DNA from: Prochlorococcus sp. AG-347-M15
Lineage (GTDB): Bacteria > Cyanobacteriota > Cyanobacteriia > PCC-6307 > Cyanobiaceae
Length of the DNA stretch: 56,583 nt
NCBI GenBank assembly: GCA_003281185.1
Contig: QCCS01000010.1
Coordinates: forward strand, 1-56,583
Direction of reading: 5' to 3'
Under the pieces are notes generated by a model. The model saw only the letters and a list, made by a program, of their open reading frames with translations. It ran no database searches and was not told the DNA's origin. Shown one piece after another: positions 9,875 to 19,829 of this stretch. The position numbers were made by a program, and so were the translations under genes. The number at the start of each line of letters is the position of its first letter. Positions within the stretch are counted from its first letter, which is position 1.

Positions 9875-11086
9875 CTAATTTAACTTGAGCATGCCTAGTT
9901 TTACTTTTAGAGGTGAATTTATAAACATCTTACTCATCACGTAAATTAGTTTTGGAAGTGGAAGTGTATTAGTAAGAAAACCTACCCATTCATTAGTTGA
10001 TAATCTAAAGAAATTTGAGAAAAAGCTTCTTAATCTACTTTCGTCAAAACTCATCAATCTTCTTAGACCGTATTGGTAGAGTTTATGTCTTTGTGTTAAC
10101 TCGTAAGGCCATAAGATTTCCCAACCTTTTGAAGCTAAATCTAGTGAACTTAGATTAGGTTCTTTTAAAAAGATTGCTAATTTTTGTGCAAGGAGTGGAG
10201 CCCTTCTTAATAAAGATCCAACCATATATCCTGAGGCGGGATGAACCATACTTGCAGCCCCTCCGAAACCAAGTACAAACTGTTTTTTAAATGGGAGGGG
10301 CAAATTCATAGGGAAAAGGCAATTCTCTTCATGAAAAATTTCACTTACCTCAATACCCTTACTATTAAGTCTTTTATAAAGTCTTTTTTTAAGATTTTCT
10401 TGGGATAATGCAGGATAACTAGCTAATGAAGTTTCTTCAACAAAAAAAATGTCGTTGCCAAGATCCATTGCATAAAGAAAGGAAGGAGATGATAACTTTT
10501 CTTCATTGTTTAAATGATTTGGACGAAAATCCATTAGAACAAATTGTTCTTTATTAACAGGTGGTGATGTAAATTTACCTACAATTCCATAAGCAGCTTG
10601 TTGAGCTATTTCATTTTGAACTGGTCTTTTTACAAAATTACTTTTATGACCACTTGCGTCAATAACTAATCTTGCCTTTATTTTGAGACCTGAAAAACAA
10701 ATTACCTCAGATAGTTTATTCTTTTCTTTAATGTCTTTTGCTGTTTCATTCAACCATTCAATCCCCTTACATTTTTTTAAAAGCTCATTTTGAAAGGCTT
10801 CTTGATTTATTAAACCATAATCGTAGTTGTGTTTTGTCGGGGTATCCCCTTTTTTATTCTCCCCATCTCCAAAAAAACTAACTGTTTTACACCATCGGTG
10901 AGATAACAAGGACTCTAACCCTAATTCTTCTAATTCAGATGCCCAGATACCATATGTATTCTCCCATTTTTCATTTGGAGATTTTGTTGATATTCCCTTA
11001 ATATTAAGATCCTGCTTGGCTAATTCTGAAGCTAAACATAATGCTGCAGGACCTGAACCTAAGATTAAAATATCAAGTATTTCCAT
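9875..11086 (-). CDS. crtL-b: Lycopene cyclase, probably the beta type
   Basis: A 403-residue flavoprotein that closes the ionone rings of lycopene on the way to beta-carotene and zeaxanthin. The FAD-binding start DILILGSGPAALCLA (residues 5-19) and the C-terminal GFGGAASMVHPASGYMVG identify the CrtL family. Prochlorococcus has two paralogues, CrtL-b and CrtL-e; the beta assignment rests on the remembered position next to gyrA in Prochlorococcus, not on a ring-specific residue. It lies 24 bases downstream of gyrA on the same strand. Confidence 0.82.
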   Translation of the reverse strand: MEILDILILGSGPAALCLASELAKQDLNIKGISTKSPNEKWENTYGIWASELEELGLESLLSHRWCKTVSFFGDGENKKGDTPTKHNYDYGLINQEAFQNELLKKCKGIEWLNETAKDIKEKNKLSEVICFSGLKIKARLVIDASGHKSNFVKRPVQNEIAQQAAYGIVGKFTSPPVNKEQFVLMDFRPNHLNNEEKLSSPSFLYAMDLGNDIFFVEETSLASYPALSQENLKKRLYKRLNSKGIEVSEIFHEENCLFPMNLPLPFKKQFVLGFGGAASMVHPASGYMVGSLLRRAPLLAQKLAIFLKEPNLSSLDLASKGWEILWPYELTQRHKLYQYGLRRLMSFDESRLRSFFSNFFRLSTNEWVGFLTNTLPLPKLIYVMSKMFINSPLKVKLGMLKLN

Positions 11087-11110
11087 ATTATTTAGCTAAC
11101 CATAAGGCTT

Positions 11111-13708
11111 TTAATTTTGTTCAACTGAGCTAGGTTGAACTTTTTCTTCTATTTGTTCACGCGGTACCAATACCACTTCAGATAAATGATCACCATCATC
11201 TAATCTCTGCAATTTTACTCCTGTAGCTGCCCTTGATTGCTGAGAGATTTTATCTGCGTTTGTTCTTACTATTACACCTTTTTCAGTCACAAGTAGTAAC
11301 TCTTCTCCTTCGCCAAGGACCTTCAAACAAACTAGTTGATCATCTTTTATTCTAAATTTTATTGCTCTCAAACCCATGCCTGCTCTTTTTTGTAATCTAA
11401 ACTGACCTACAGGGACTCTCTTTCCTAATCCAAATGCACTGGCTATTAACACCCATGGACCATCTGAGAAGTTTTCCTCAACATTCTCATCAAGATCCTC
11501 TTTGCTAACTTCAATTTTAGCTAATTGATCAACCAAATTAGATGTTAAAACATCCATAGAAACTAGATTGTCTCCTTCTCTCAAGTTCATTGATTTAACC
11601 CCTCTTGCTGTTCTACCAAGTGGTCTTAATTCATTGATATCTAGTCTGAAATGAATCGCCATTCCTGTTCTTGATCCAATCAAAACACTATCACCTTCTT
11701 TTGATAATCTAACCCAAGTCAAAGCGTCTCCATCCTCGAGATTTATAGCTATTAATCCATTTGATCTGATTTTTGAGAAAGCAGAAAGTGAAGTTCTTTT
11801 TATAAATCCAGCCTTCGTTAGCATCAATAGATAACAATCGTTATCAAAAGAATCTACTGCGACAAGTGAAGTTATCTTTTCTTCTCTTGGTATTGGTAGA
11901 AGTTGAACAGATGGTGTACCTTTGGCTGTTCTGCTACTCATGGGAACTCTATATGCTGGAAGAGCATAAGATACTCCTCTATCACTAAAAAGCAAAAGAG
12001 TATCATGATCGTTACAGCTTATAAATAATTTCACTTCATCATCTTCTTGTGTCTTTGTTCCAGCTTTACCTCTTGACCCACGACTTGTAGATTCGAATTC
12101 ATTTACTGGCATTCTTTTTAAGTAACCTGCTTCAGTTAATAAAACTACGGATCTGTCATTAGCGATAAGATCAATATCATCTAGACCACCGCCTAAATCG
12201 AGTATTTCTGTTTTTCTTGGAGAGGAAAATCTCTCATCGATTTTATTAAGTTCTTCAAGAATAATTTCAAAAATTCTTTCTTTACTATCCAATATTTGCT
12301 TATATTCGTTAATCTTTCTGGTTAATTCATCATGTTCCCCTTTAATTTTATCTGCTTCTAGGGCTGTTAATCTTCTTAATTGCATTTGTAAGATTGCTTC
12401 TGCCTGTGTGGAAGATAAATCATGATCAGTTTGTAGTTTTTCTCTTGCTGAAACTGTATCTTTTGCTGATCTTATTAGATTGATAATTTCATCCATAGCC
12501 CCCAATGCTAATAAAAGACCTTTTACGATATGATCTCTTTCTTCCGCCTTTTTTAATAAAAATCCTGTTCTTCGCCTTATTGTCTCCACTCTAAAGTCTA
12601 AAAAAACATTTAACATTTTTCTAAGTGAAAGTGTTGTAGGCTCACCTTTCACTAAAGCTAGAATATTTGCACTAAAATTATTTTGAAGGGGTGTTAACTT
12701 AAACAAATTATTTAGAACTACTTGTGGGTAGGCATCTCTTTTTAGTTCAATAACAATCCTCATTCCATCACGATCACTTTCATCTCTAATATCAGAAATA
12801 CCTTCTAATTTTTTTTCATTAACCAAGTCTGCAATTCTTTCAATTAATGCAGCTTTATTAGTTTGAAACGGAAGCTCTGTAATTATTACTGCATCTTTCT
12901 CTGCCCTACCAGTGGATTTAATTTGCTCAATATTTGCTACACCTCTCATTGTTATTGAACCCCTTCCTGTTTTGAAAGTTTCTCTAATACCATCTCTGCC
13001 TAATATTTGACCACCAGTGGGAAAATCAGGCCCCTTTATTATTTCAAAAAGTTCTCTATCTTCAATTGAAGGATTTTGAATTATTGATTTAAGACCATTA
13101 ATTAATTCTCCTAAGTTATGAGGTGGAATATTAGTTGCCATTCCTACTGCTATTCCAGATGATCCATTTAAAAGTAGTTGAGGGATTCTGGCCGGTAAAA
13201 CTGTTGGCTCCTGTTGAGAACCGTCAAAATTATCGGCGAAATCAACAGTTTCAGATTCAATATCCTCAAGCAAACTTTCATCTGTGAGAGACTGTAAACG
13301 AGATTCTGTATATCTCATTGCTGCTGGGGGGTCGTTATCTACAGAACCAAAGTTTCCATGACCATCTATTAGTGGCATTCTCATAGAGAAATCCTGAGCC
13401 ATCCTGACCAAAGCATCATAAACAGCTGTATCTCCATGCGGGTGGTATTTACCAAGTACTTCTCCAACAACTCTTGCACATTTTCTGTACGGTCTACCGC
13501 TAGTTAAACCAAGTTCATACATTGCATAAAGAATTCTTCTATGAACAGGTTTTAATCCATCCCTTGCATCTGGAAGAGCACGACCAACGATAACGCTCAT
13601 TGCATACTCTAAATAAGAGCGAGACATCTCATTTCTTAAGTCAGTCTGAATAATTCGATCATTATCTTCGTTTAATCCTGAGTTATCGGAATCTAAAATA
13701 TCAGACAT
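11111..13708 (-). CDS. gyrA: DNA gyrase subunit A
   Basis: An 865-residue type IIA topoisomerase A subunit, the DNA-cleaving partner of GyrB. It shows [18 protein letters not shown] (43-60), [18 protein letters not shown] (76-93) and the DNA-linking tyrosine in MRYTESRL (Tyr133). The C-terminal beta-pinwheel is present, with repeats such as DDEVKLF and LVSMDVL. The canonical GyrA box (QRRGGKG) is degenerate: the corresponding spot reads SRGSRGKAG. That makes a topoisomerase IV-like activity worth considering, though length and context favour GyrA. The C-terminus is acidic. The 179 bases upstream separate it from the divergent IMP dehydrogenase homologue. Confidence 0.88.
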   Translation of the reverse strand: MSDILDSDNSGLNEDNDRIIQTDLRNEMSRSYLEYAMSVIVGRALPDARDGLKPVHRRILYAMYELGLTSGRPYRKCARVVGEVLGKYHPHGDTAVYDALVRMAQDFSMRMPLIDGHGNFGSVDNDPPAAMRYTESRLQSLTDESLLEDIESETVDFADNFDGSQQEPTVLPARIPQLLLNGSSGIAVGMATNIPPHNLGELINGLKSIIQNPSIEDRELFEIIKGPDFPTGGQILGRDGIRETFKTGRGSITMRGVANIEQIKSTGRAEKDAVIITELPFQTNKAALIERIADLVNEKKLEGISDIRDESDRDGMRIVIELKRDAYPQVVLNNLFKLTPLQNNFSANILALVKGEPTTLSLRKMLNVFLDFRVETIRRRTGFLLKKAEERDHIVKGLLLALGAMDEIINLIRSAKDTVSAREKLQTDHDLSSTQAEAILQMQLRRLTALEADKIKGEHDELTRKINEYKQILDSKERIFEIILEELNKIDERFSSPRKTEILDLGGGLDDIDLIANDRSVVLLTEAGYLKRMPVNEFESTSRGSRGKAGTKTQEDDEVKLFISCNDHDTLLLFSDRGVSYALPAYRVPMSSRTAKGTPSVQLLPIPREEKITSLVAVDSFDNDCYLLMLTKAGFIKRTSLSAFSKIRSNGLIAINLEDGDALTWVRLSKEGDSVLIGSRTGMAIHFRLDINELRPLGRTARGVKSMNLREGDNLVSMDVLTSNLVDQLAKIEVSKEDLDENVEENFSDGPWVLIASAFGLGKRVPVGQFRLQKRAGMGLRAIKFRIKDDQLVCLKVLGEGEELLLVTEKGVIVRTNADKISQQSRAATGVKLQRLDDGDHLSEVVLVPREQIEEKVQPSSVEQN

Positions 13709-13887
13709 ACAAAAATCCTTTTTTTAATAATAATCGCTGATTGTCATAATGAATAAAAAAAAAGATTTATTTAATTCCCAAATACTCACATTTACACACA
13801 AATCAAAATAAAACCTATTGTTTTTGAATAAACCTTGGCTTATTACCCCTTTAGTTGTTAATTTATTCAGAATAAGAAAAAATTACC

Positions 13888-15051
13888 GTGAATATTGAAC
13901 TTGGTTTAAATAAAAAAGTCAGGAGGGCTTATGGCATTGATGAAATAGCTTTAGTCCCTGGTAATAGAACACTCGATTACGATTTGACTGATCCTTCTTG
14001 GTCAATAGGTGATTTCAAAAGAGAAGTTCCAATCGTTGCTAGTGCCATGGATAGTGTTGTCGATGTCAATACGGCTGTAGAGCTTACAAAATTAGGTTCC
14101 CTAGGGGTTATAAATATGGAGGGCATACAAACACGATATGAAAACCCTGATGAAATATTAAACCAAATAGCATCGGTAGGAAAAAATGATTTTGTTCCAT
14201 TAATGCAGAAGATTTATAGCGAACCAGTTAAAAAAGAATTGATTTTGCAGAGAATAAATGAGGTGAAAGAAAGAGGAGGTATTGCAGCTTTTAGTGGAAC
14301 TCCTCAAGCTGCCATAAAGTTTAAAGAAACTCTTAATAATTCCAAAATAGATTTATTTTTTCTTCAAGGAACAGTTGTTTCCACTGAACATCTTGGTATG
14401 GATGGTAAGGAAACCTTAAATATCAAAGATCTCTGTCAATCTATGAATGTCCCAGTTGTTGCGGGTAATTGTGTTACTTACGAAGTTGCAAAACTTCTCA
14501 TGGATGCTGGAGTTGCAGGATTGATGGTTGGAATAGGACCTGGAGCAGCATGCACATCAAGAGGAGTATTGGGAATTGGAATCCCTCAAGCAACTGCAAT
14601 TTCTGATTGTAGTGCGGCAAGAAATGATTACTTTAAAGAAAGTGGTCGTTATATTCCTATTATTGGTGATGGAGGAATTGTTACTGGTGGAGATATCTGT
14701 AAATGTTTAGCATGTGGAGCAGATGCTGTAATGATTGGATCTCCAATAGCTAAATCCTCAAACGCTCCAGGTAAAGGATTTCACTGGGGCATGGCTACTC
14801 CAAGTCCATTATTGCCAAGGGGCACAAGAATTGAAGTTGGTTCTACAGGATCCTTAGAAAGAATAATTAAAGGTCCCGCCTTACTTGATGATGGGACACA
14901 TAACTTATTAGGAGCCATAAGAACCTCAATGAGTACTCTTGGGGCAAAAAATATTAAAGAAATGCAAGAAGTTGAAATAGTTATCGCACCATCGCTTCTT
15001 ACAGAAGGTAAGGTTTATCAAAAAGCTCAGCAGCTTGGGATGGGCAAGTAG
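13888..15051 (+). CDS. guaB: Short IMP dehydrogenase/GMP reductase family protein (GuaB3 type)
   Basis: A 387-residue (beta/alpha)8 barrel with a GTG start. It has the IMPDH signature region GIGPGAACTSRGVLGIG with the catalytic Cys at 222 and GDGGIVTGGDICK near 260, but lacks the roughly 120-residue CBS domain pair of standard IMPDH. This length and the GPGAAC variant match the group usually annotated IMP dehydrogenase in cyanobacteria; related GuaB3 proteins have been reported to act as GMP reductase. Purine interconversion is secure, the direction of the reaction is not. It is followed by the Yfr1 sRNA and trxA, an order conserved in picocyanobacteria. Confidence 0.85.
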   Translation: MNIELGLNKKVRRAYGIDEIALVPGNRTLDYDLTDPSWSIGDFKREVPIVASAMDSVVDVNTAVELTKLGSLGVINMEGIQTRYENPDEILNQIASVGKNDFVPLMQKIYSEPVKKELILQRINEVKERGGIAAFSGTPQAAIKFKETLNNSKIDLFFLQGTVVSTEHLGMDGKETLNIKDLCQSMNVPVVAGNCVTYEVAKLLMDAGVAGLMVGIGPGAACTSRGVLGIGIPQATAISDCSAARNDYFKESGRYIPIIGDGGIVTGGDICKCLACGADAVMIGSPIAKSSNAPGKGFHWGMATPSPLLPRGTRIEVGSTGSLERIIKGPALLDDGTHNLLGAIRTSMSTLGAKNIKEMQEVEIVIAPSLLTEGKVYQKAQQLGMGK

Positions 15052-15136
15052 TTCACTTTGAGCAAAATTATAAATCCTTAGTGAATTAAAGTATTAATTT
15101 GAAAAATTTTCTAATTTGGAGTTATTATTAAATGAT

Positions 15137-15191
15137 GGGGGAAACCCCATACTCCTCACACACTAAATCGCCCGATTAATCGGGCTTTTTT
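15137..15191 (+). ncRNA. yfr1: Yfr1 small regulatory RNA
   Basis: About 55 nt with the full Yfr1 architecture. A 5' hairpin GGGG-GAAA-CCCC (15137-15148) is followed by the ultraconserved single-stranded ACTCCTCACAC (15151-15161), then a terminator hairpin GCCCGATTAATCGGGC (15170-15185) and a T run. Yfr1 is an abundant cyanobacterial sRNA whose CU-rich unpaired motif pairs with mRNA leaders, including porin-type mRNAs. Its position between guaB and trxA is the location described for marine picocyanobacteria. The promoter should lie just upstream in 15052-15136. Confidence 0.93.
15170..15191 (+). terminator. Intrinsic terminator of Yfr1
   Basis: The self-complementary GCCCGATTAATCGGGC is followed by six T (15186-15191). 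It ends Yfr1 and would also stop read-through from the upstream IMP dehydrogenase gene. Confidence 0.9.
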
Positions 15192-15282
15192 AGATATTTT
15201 GTTACTTATATTATTTAATCTGTAATGAAATCATCACTTAAAAGAATTGCCTGCTAAATTTTCAAAAAGGAATACTTAAATT

Positions 15283-15606
15283 ATGTCATCAGCTCCAGCC
15301 GTAACTGATTCTTCATTTGACAAAGATGTACTGCAAAGTGATCTACCAGTATTGGTTGATTTTTGGGCACCATGGTGCGGTCCATGTAGGATGGTCGCTC
15401 CGGTTGTAGAAGAAATCTCAAAAGATTTTGAAGGTAAAATTAAAGTTTTTAAATTAAATACAGATGAAAATCCAAATGTAGCTAGTCAATACGGAATAAG
15501 AAGTATTCCTACATTAATGATCTTTAAAGGAGGTCAAAAGGTTGATACCGTTGTTGGTGCTGTGCCAAAAGCAACTCTTTCGAGCACTTTAACTAAGCAT
15601 TTATAA
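15283..15606 (+). CDS. trxA: Thioredoxin
   Basis: A 107-residue classical m-type thioredoxin with active site WCGPC (Cys32, Cys35), the cis-proline segment [12 protein letters not shown] and usual length. It reduces target disulfides with electrons from ferredoxin- or NADPH-thioredoxin reductase. ATG start 92 bases after the Yfr1 terminator, so it has its own promoter. hisH begins 11 bases downstream and may be co-transcribed. Confidence 0.96.
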   Translation: MSSAPAVTDSSFDKDVLQSDLPVLVDFWAPWCGPCRMVAPVVEEISKDFEGKIKVFKLNTDENPNVASQYGIRSIPTLMIFKGGQKVDTVVGAVPKATLSSTLTKHL

Positions 15607-15617
15607 ATTTAAAAGCT

Positions 15618-16235
15618 TTGCATAAAATTGGACTAATAGACTATGGAATGGGTAATATTCATTCTGTAACAAAATCTCTAGAAAGTCTTGGAGAAGAAAT
15701 TATATTAATTAAAAACTTTAATGATTCTAAGCTTTGTAAGGCGATAATACTTCCTGGTGTTGGAGCATTTGATCCAGCGATGAATAATCTCATAAATACT
15801 GATTTGGTTACTGATCTGAAAAATTGGATTAAAAGTGGGAAATCCTTTTTTGGTATATGTTTAGGTCTCCAACTCCTTTTTGAATCTAGTGATGAAGGGA
15901 AAGTTAAAGGGCTGGGAATTTTAAAAGGAAAAATACAAAAAATACCAAATATTGTTAACCAAAAAATCCCACACATGGGTTGGTGCCAACTTTTACCTAC
16001 AAAAAAAAATACTTTATTTGGGATTGAAGAATTAAATAATTGGGTCTATTTTGTACATTCCTATCATGCAATCCCAAATGACTTAAATATTATTGCAGCT
16101 CAGGTTGATTATGGCTCTGAAAAATTAACTGCAATGATTGAGAATGATAACTTATTGGCCTGTCAATTTCATCCGGAAAAATCTGGAAAAACCGGTGAAA
16201 AACTTTTGAGAAGATGGCTGAGTAATATTCAATAA
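15618..16235 (+). CDS. hisH: Imidazole glycerol phosphate synthase, glutaminase subunit
   Basis: A 205-residue class I glutamine amidotransferase that supplies ammonia to HisF in histidine synthesis. The triad is visible: Cys81 in FFGICLGLQLLFE, and His185 with Glu187 in CQFHPEKSG. FVHSYHA (near 145-151) is the HisH interface motif. The TTG start is chosen because the protein then begins MHKIGLIDYGMGN as in the family, with no upstream alternative. rsmD follows after 13 bases. Confidence 0.93.
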   Translation: MHKIGLIDYGMGNIHSVTKSLESLGEEIILIKNFNDSKLCKAIILPGVGAFDPAMNNLINTDLVTDLKNWIKSGKSFFGICLGLQLLFESSDEGKVKGLGILKGKIQKIPNIVNQKIPHMGWCQLLPTKKNTLFGIEELNNWVYFVHSYHAIPNDLNIIAAQVDYGSEKLTAMIENDNLLACQFHPEKSGKTGEKLLRRWLSNIQ

Positions 16236-16248
16236 CAGATTCTTAGGG

Positions 16249-16839
16249 ATGAAAACTAACTTAAGATTAATAGGCGGTAAAAAACTCCAAAGTCCAAATA
16301 ACTCTTATACTAGACCTACAACTTTGAGAGTGAGAGAGGCCATTTTTAATATATTGAACAAAAGAGTTGAAAATAGTAATTGGTTAGATTTATTTAGTGG
16401 AACAGGTGCTATATCTTGTGAAGCCTATAATCACGGGGCAAGAAAAATAATTGCAATTGAAAAAAACAAAATCAACTCAAAAATTTGCTTAGAAAATTTA
16501 CTCTCGTTGGAGAATATAGAGGATAGGAGAAATGATATCGAAGTTATTTGTAAAGACGTTTTGAAATGGACAAAACCTGATTATGAGAGAAACTTATCAT
16601 CTAGCAATATGGATTTAAATAAATTAAAATTTGATTTTGTTTATCTAGATCCTCCATACGATGTTGATTTCCATGAATTAGTTTTAAATCAATTATTTAA
16701 TTGTAATCTTTTAAAGAAAGATTCAACAGTTATTTGTGAACATTCTCCAAATCTATTTATTAAAAAAAGTACTTTGTGGGAAACTATAGATGTAAGAAAT
16801 TATGGGCAGTCAAGATTAACATTTTTAATCAATGTCTAG
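16249..16839 (+). CDS. rsmD: 16S rRNA (guanine-N2) methyltransferase, RsmD family
   Basis: A 196-residue SAM-dependent methyltransferase. Motif I is [19 protein letters not shown] (about 46-64) and the catalytic motif IV is YLDPPYD (about 133-139). The N-terminus LRLIGGKKL with [15 protein letters not shown] is typical of RsmD, which methylates G966 of 16S rRNA. Its last 15 bases overlap the 3' end of petG on the opposite strand. Confidence 0.88.
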   Translation: MKTNLRLIGGKKLQSPNNSYTRPTTLRVREAIFNILNKRVENSNWLDLFSGTGAISCEAYNHGARKIIAIEKNKINSKICLENLLSLENIEDRRNDIEVICKDVLKWTKPDYERNLSSSNMDLNKLKFDFVYLDPPYDVDFHELVLNQLFNCNLLKKDSTVICEHSPNLFIKKSTLWETIDVRNYGQSRLTFLINV

Positions 16840-16944
16840 CATGCCTGAACCTCTTCTGTATTGATTCCAAGCACTTACGAATAATCCAAGAAGAGTTATT
16901 GGAACTAAACCTAAAACAATTCCACATAGGAGAGGCTCGATCAT
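16825..16944 (-). CDS. petG: Cytochrome b6-f complex subunit 5 (PetG)
   Basis: A 39-codon gene antisense to and overlapping the end of rsmD. The product starts [19 protein letters not shown] and ends [14 protein letters not shown], which is essentially PetG, a single-helix subunit needed for stability of the cytochrome b6-f complex between photosystems II and I. One transmembrane helix (about 5-26) and a short stromal tail, as expected. It shares a 55-base intergenic region with the divergent cytM, another electron-transfer gene. Confidence 0.95.
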   Translation of the reverse strand: MIEPLLCGIVLGLVPITLLGLFVSAWNQYRRGSGMLDID

Positions 16945-16999
16945 TTTTTTGCCTTTTTTGAATTTCTTACTCACAATTGTTACATAGAGACTATTTTTT

Positions 17000-17386
17000 G
17001 TGTCAACATCTTCATCAACTGCAGCAGAAAGGGACTTTAAAGGAGAATTCTTAAAAATCTTTTTTGTTTTATTTGGAGTTTTATTAATTTGTTTAGCAAT
17101 ATTTTTCGTAAATCATCATGAAAATAACAAATATATTATTGAAACTCTTGAGCTTAGTGGCTCTGCTGAGGAGGGAGATGCTCTTTTTAAGATAAATTGT
17201 GTTGGATGTCATGGAATTACAGCAAGAGGATTAGTAGGCCCAGACTTACACTCAATAACTAAACGTTTGAATGATAAAGAGATAATTAAACAAGTTACTG
17301 GAGGCCTTACTCCTCCTATGCCAAGTTTTGAAATTGATCCTGTAAATATGTCAAACTTATTAAAATATCTTCATAGCCTTGAATGA
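17000..17386 (+). CDS. cytM: Membrane-anchored cytochrome c (CytM-like)
   Basis: A 128-residue protein with a GTG start, an N-terminal membrane anchor (residues 18-38) and one haem c site CVGCH (Cys67, Cys70, His71). The distal Met is probably Met107 in PPMPSF. Length and layout match cyanobacterial CytM, thought to modulate electron flow between photosynthetic and respiratory chains. It is divergent from petG, and its stop overlaps the next start (ATGA at 17383-17386). Confidence 0.85.
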   Translation: MSTSSSTAAERDFKGEFLKIFFVLFGVLLICLAIFFVNHHENNKYIIETLELSGSAEEGDALFKINCVGCHGITARGLVGPDLHSITKRLNDKEIIKQVTGGLTPPMPSFEIDPVNMSNLLKYLHSLE

Positions 17387-18135
17387 TTTTGGGAAAAAAT
17401 TTTTCTAATTTAAAGGTAATTTTAGTTGAACCAAATGGCCCCTTAAATGTAGGTAGCGTTGCTAGATTATGCAGTAATTTTGAAGTTGATGAATTAAGAA
17501 TTGTTTCTCCTAAATGCGACATATATTCTTTAGAAGCAAAAAAAATGGCTCTTAAAGGTCAAAAATTTCTTAAACATTGTAAGGTTTTTGATGATCTTAA
17601 AAAAGCAATTTTTGATTGTGATTTGGTTCTAGCATCTTGTGGAAGGATTGATGTAAATAAAGATTCATTTTTTATATCTTCTGATGATATTTTTGATTGG
17701 ACTTTTTCCTTTAAGAAGATAAATACTTTAGCAATTATATTTGGAAGAGAAGATAGAGGTTTAACTAACAGTGAGTTGCTTTTAGCAAATAAAACTTTTA
17801 ATATTCCAACTTCTCAGGATAATCCATCATTAAATCTTTCTCACGCTGTTTCAATAGTTCTTTATGAATTAAATAAGTATTCTAAAAAAAATTTTAATAA
17901 TGAATTAAAAGTTTTTAACTTAGCATCATCGAATGAAGTACATGATACATTTGTGGAATTAGAGGAAATGCTTTTGCGAGTTGGATATCTCTTAAAACAT
18001 ACTTCAAAGGCAAAAATAAGTAAATTTAAGAATTTTATTTTGAGGGCAAATACATCAATGCATGAAATAAATGTTTTACGAGGGATTGTCCATCAAATAA
18101 ACTGGTTTTTGAACAATTCAAAAAAAAATAAGTAA
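17383..18135 (+). CDS. SpoU/TrmH-family RNA 2'-O-methyltransferase, TrmJ-like
   Basis: A 250-residue SPOUT-class protein. The family motifs are VEPNGPLNVGSVARLCSNF (about 12-30), IFGREDRGLTNSELLLAN (about 119-136) and the knot motif NPSLNLSHAVSIVLYELNK (about 146-164). These fit TrmJ/LasT-like tRNA methyltransferases acting at position 32 or related sites; the exact RNA target is not evident. It is translationally coupled to cytM by a 4-base overlap, which looks like packing rather than shared function. Confidence 0.85.
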   Translation: MILGKNFSNLKVILVEPNGPLNVGSVARLCSNFEVDELRIVSPKCDIYSLEAKKMALKGQKFLKHCKVFDDLKKAIFDCDLVLASCGRIDVNKDSFFISSDDIFDWTFSFKKINTLAIIFGREDRGLTNSELLLANKTFNIPTSQDNPSLNLSHAVSIVLYELNKYSKKNFNNELKVFNLASSNEVHDTFVELEEMLLRVGYLLKHTSKAKISKFKNFILRANTSMHEINVLRGIVHQINWFLNNSKKNK

Positions 18136-18252
18136 GTATAAATTTGATTAGTTATTATCCACTACTTGTTTTAATTTGATAGGGATATTTACTAAAAACA
18201 TTTTCTGAAGTAACATCTATTGATTATTTGAATATTTAAGAAAACTAAAACT

Positions 18253-19341
18253 GTGCCTACAACAAAGAAAAGAAGAGTTTTTCCTTTTACAGCAGTAATT
18301 GGTCAAGAAGAAATGAAATTGGCTCTCTTGTTAAATGTTATTGATCCAAGAATTGGAGGAGTGATGATAATGGGTGATAGAGGGACTGGAAAGTCCACTA
18401 CAATCAGAGCCTTAGCTGATTTGTTGCCTGCAATCGATGTTGTTAAAGACGATCCATATAATAGTTCACTAGTTGATCCTGATTTACAAAGTAAAGAAGT
18501 TTTGGAGAAAATTACTCAAGGAGAGAATCTAGAGAGTATTCAAAAACAAGTACCTATGGTTGACTTGCCTTTGGGGGCTACTGAAGACAGGCTTTGTGGA
18601 ACCATTGATATAGAGAAGGCTTTAAGCGAAGGTGTCAAGGCATTCGAACCAGGTCTATTAGCAAAAGCTAATAGGGGTTTACTATACGTTGATGAAGTGA
18701 ATTTGCTTGATGATCATTTAGTTGATGTACTTTTAGATTCGGCCGCTTCCGGATGGAATACAGTTGAAAGGGAGGGGGTATCAGTTCGACATCCTGCGAG
18801 GTTTGTCCTTATTGGTTCAGGAAATCCAGAAGAAGGTGAATTAAGGCCTCAACTATTGGATAGGTTTGGAATGAGTGTTGAAGTTAAGACAGTTAGAGAT
18901 GCTGAATTAAGAGTTCAAGTAGTTGATCAAAGAACTTCTTTTGATGATAATCCTGATGAGTTTTCATTGAGCGTTGAGAAACAACAGGATGAACTTCAAC
19001 AAAAAGTTATTAAAGCACAAGAAATATTAAATTCTGTTCAAATGGACGATGACTTAAGATTGAATATTTCTGCAATCTGTGGAGAACTAGATGTGGATGG
19101 TTTACGTGGAGATATTGTTACGAATCGATCAGCAAGGGCAATTGCAGCATTTGAGGGTAGAACTGAAGTGCAAGAAGATGATATAGCAAGGGTTATTTCT
19201 TGTTCTTTAAGACATAGACTTAGAAAAGATCCCTTAGAACAAGTTGATTCAGGTGAAAGAGTTATTCAAGCTTTTTGTAAAGTTTTTGATTTAGATGAAA
19301 AAGAAAATCTTTCAAAATTTCAATTGTCTGCTGAAGCATAA
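18253..19341 (+). CDS. chlI: Magnesium chelatase ATPase subunit I
   Basis: A 362-residue AAA+ ATPase that drives insertion of Mg into protoporphyrin IX with ChlD and ChlH, the first committed step of chlorophyll synthesis. Walker [10 protein letters not shown] is at 41-49, Walker [17 protein letters not shown] near 142-157, followed by the BchI-type [17 protein letters not shown] start, with 117 bases upstream carrying its promoter. ruvC follows after 5 bases. Confidence 0.95.
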   Translation: MPTTKKRRVFPFTAVIGQEEMKLALLLNVIDPRIGGVMIMGDRGTGKSTTIRALADLLPAIDVVKDDPYNSSLVDPDLQSKEVLEKITQGENLESIQKQVPMVDLPLGATEDRLCGTIDIEKALSEGVKAFEPGLLAKANRGLLYVDEVNLLDDHLVDVLLDSAASGWNTVEREGVSVRHPARFVLIGSGNPEEGELRPQLLDRFGMSVEVKTVRDAELRVQVVDQRTSFDDNPDEFSLSVEKQQDELQQKVIKAQEILNSVQMDDDLRLNISAICGELDVDGLRGDIVTNRSARAIAAFEGRTEVQEDDIARVISCSLRHRLRKDPLEQVDSGERVIQAFCKVFDLDEKENLSKFQLSAEA

Positions 19342-19346
19342 TAACC

Positions 19347-19820
19347 GTGAGAATTATTGGGATTGACCCCGGATTAGCTAGAGTTGGTTATGGAATAATT
19401 GAGATAGAAAATGAAAGAAAGATATTATTAGATTGCGGTGTTATTGAGACAGGTAAAGATAAAAAAGAAGAGGATAGACTTTTTGAGATATTCCAAGATC
19501 TTAATGAATTAATAAATCATTGGAACCCAACTGCAGCGGCAGTAGAAAAATATTTCTTTTACAGGTCAAGCACTACCATTAGTGTGGTGCAAGCTAGAGG
19601 CGTGATTATGATGGTATTGGCCTCTAAAAAAATTCATATTAGTGAGTATTCACCTGCTCAGATAAAATTAACAATTGCTGGGTCTGGAAAAGCATCTAAG
19701 AAAGATATTCTTGATGCTGTTATGTATAACTTAGATCTTAACAAACCTCCAAAACCTGATGATTCAGCAGATGCATTGGCAATAGCACTCACAAAACTAA
19801 ATGAGGAAGGCTTTAACTGA
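19347..19820 (+). CDS. ruvC: Holliday junction resolvase RuvC
   Basis: A 157-residue endonuclease that resolves four-way junctions with RuvAB. Acidic residues are visible in [13 protein letters not shown] (Asp7), [13 protein letters not shown] (Glu near 66) and the C-terminal [15 protein letters not shown] start 5 bases after chlI, so it is probably transcribed with it. Length is normal. Confidence 0.92.
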   Translation: MRIIGIDPGLARVGYGIIEIENERKILLDCGVIETGKDKKEEDRLFEIFQDLNELINHWNPTAAAVEKYFFYRSSTTISVVQARGVIMMVLASKKIHISEYSPAQIKLTIAGSGKASKKDILDAVMYNLDLNKPPKPDDSADALAIALTKLNEEGFN

Positions 19821-19829
19821 AAATTTAAA

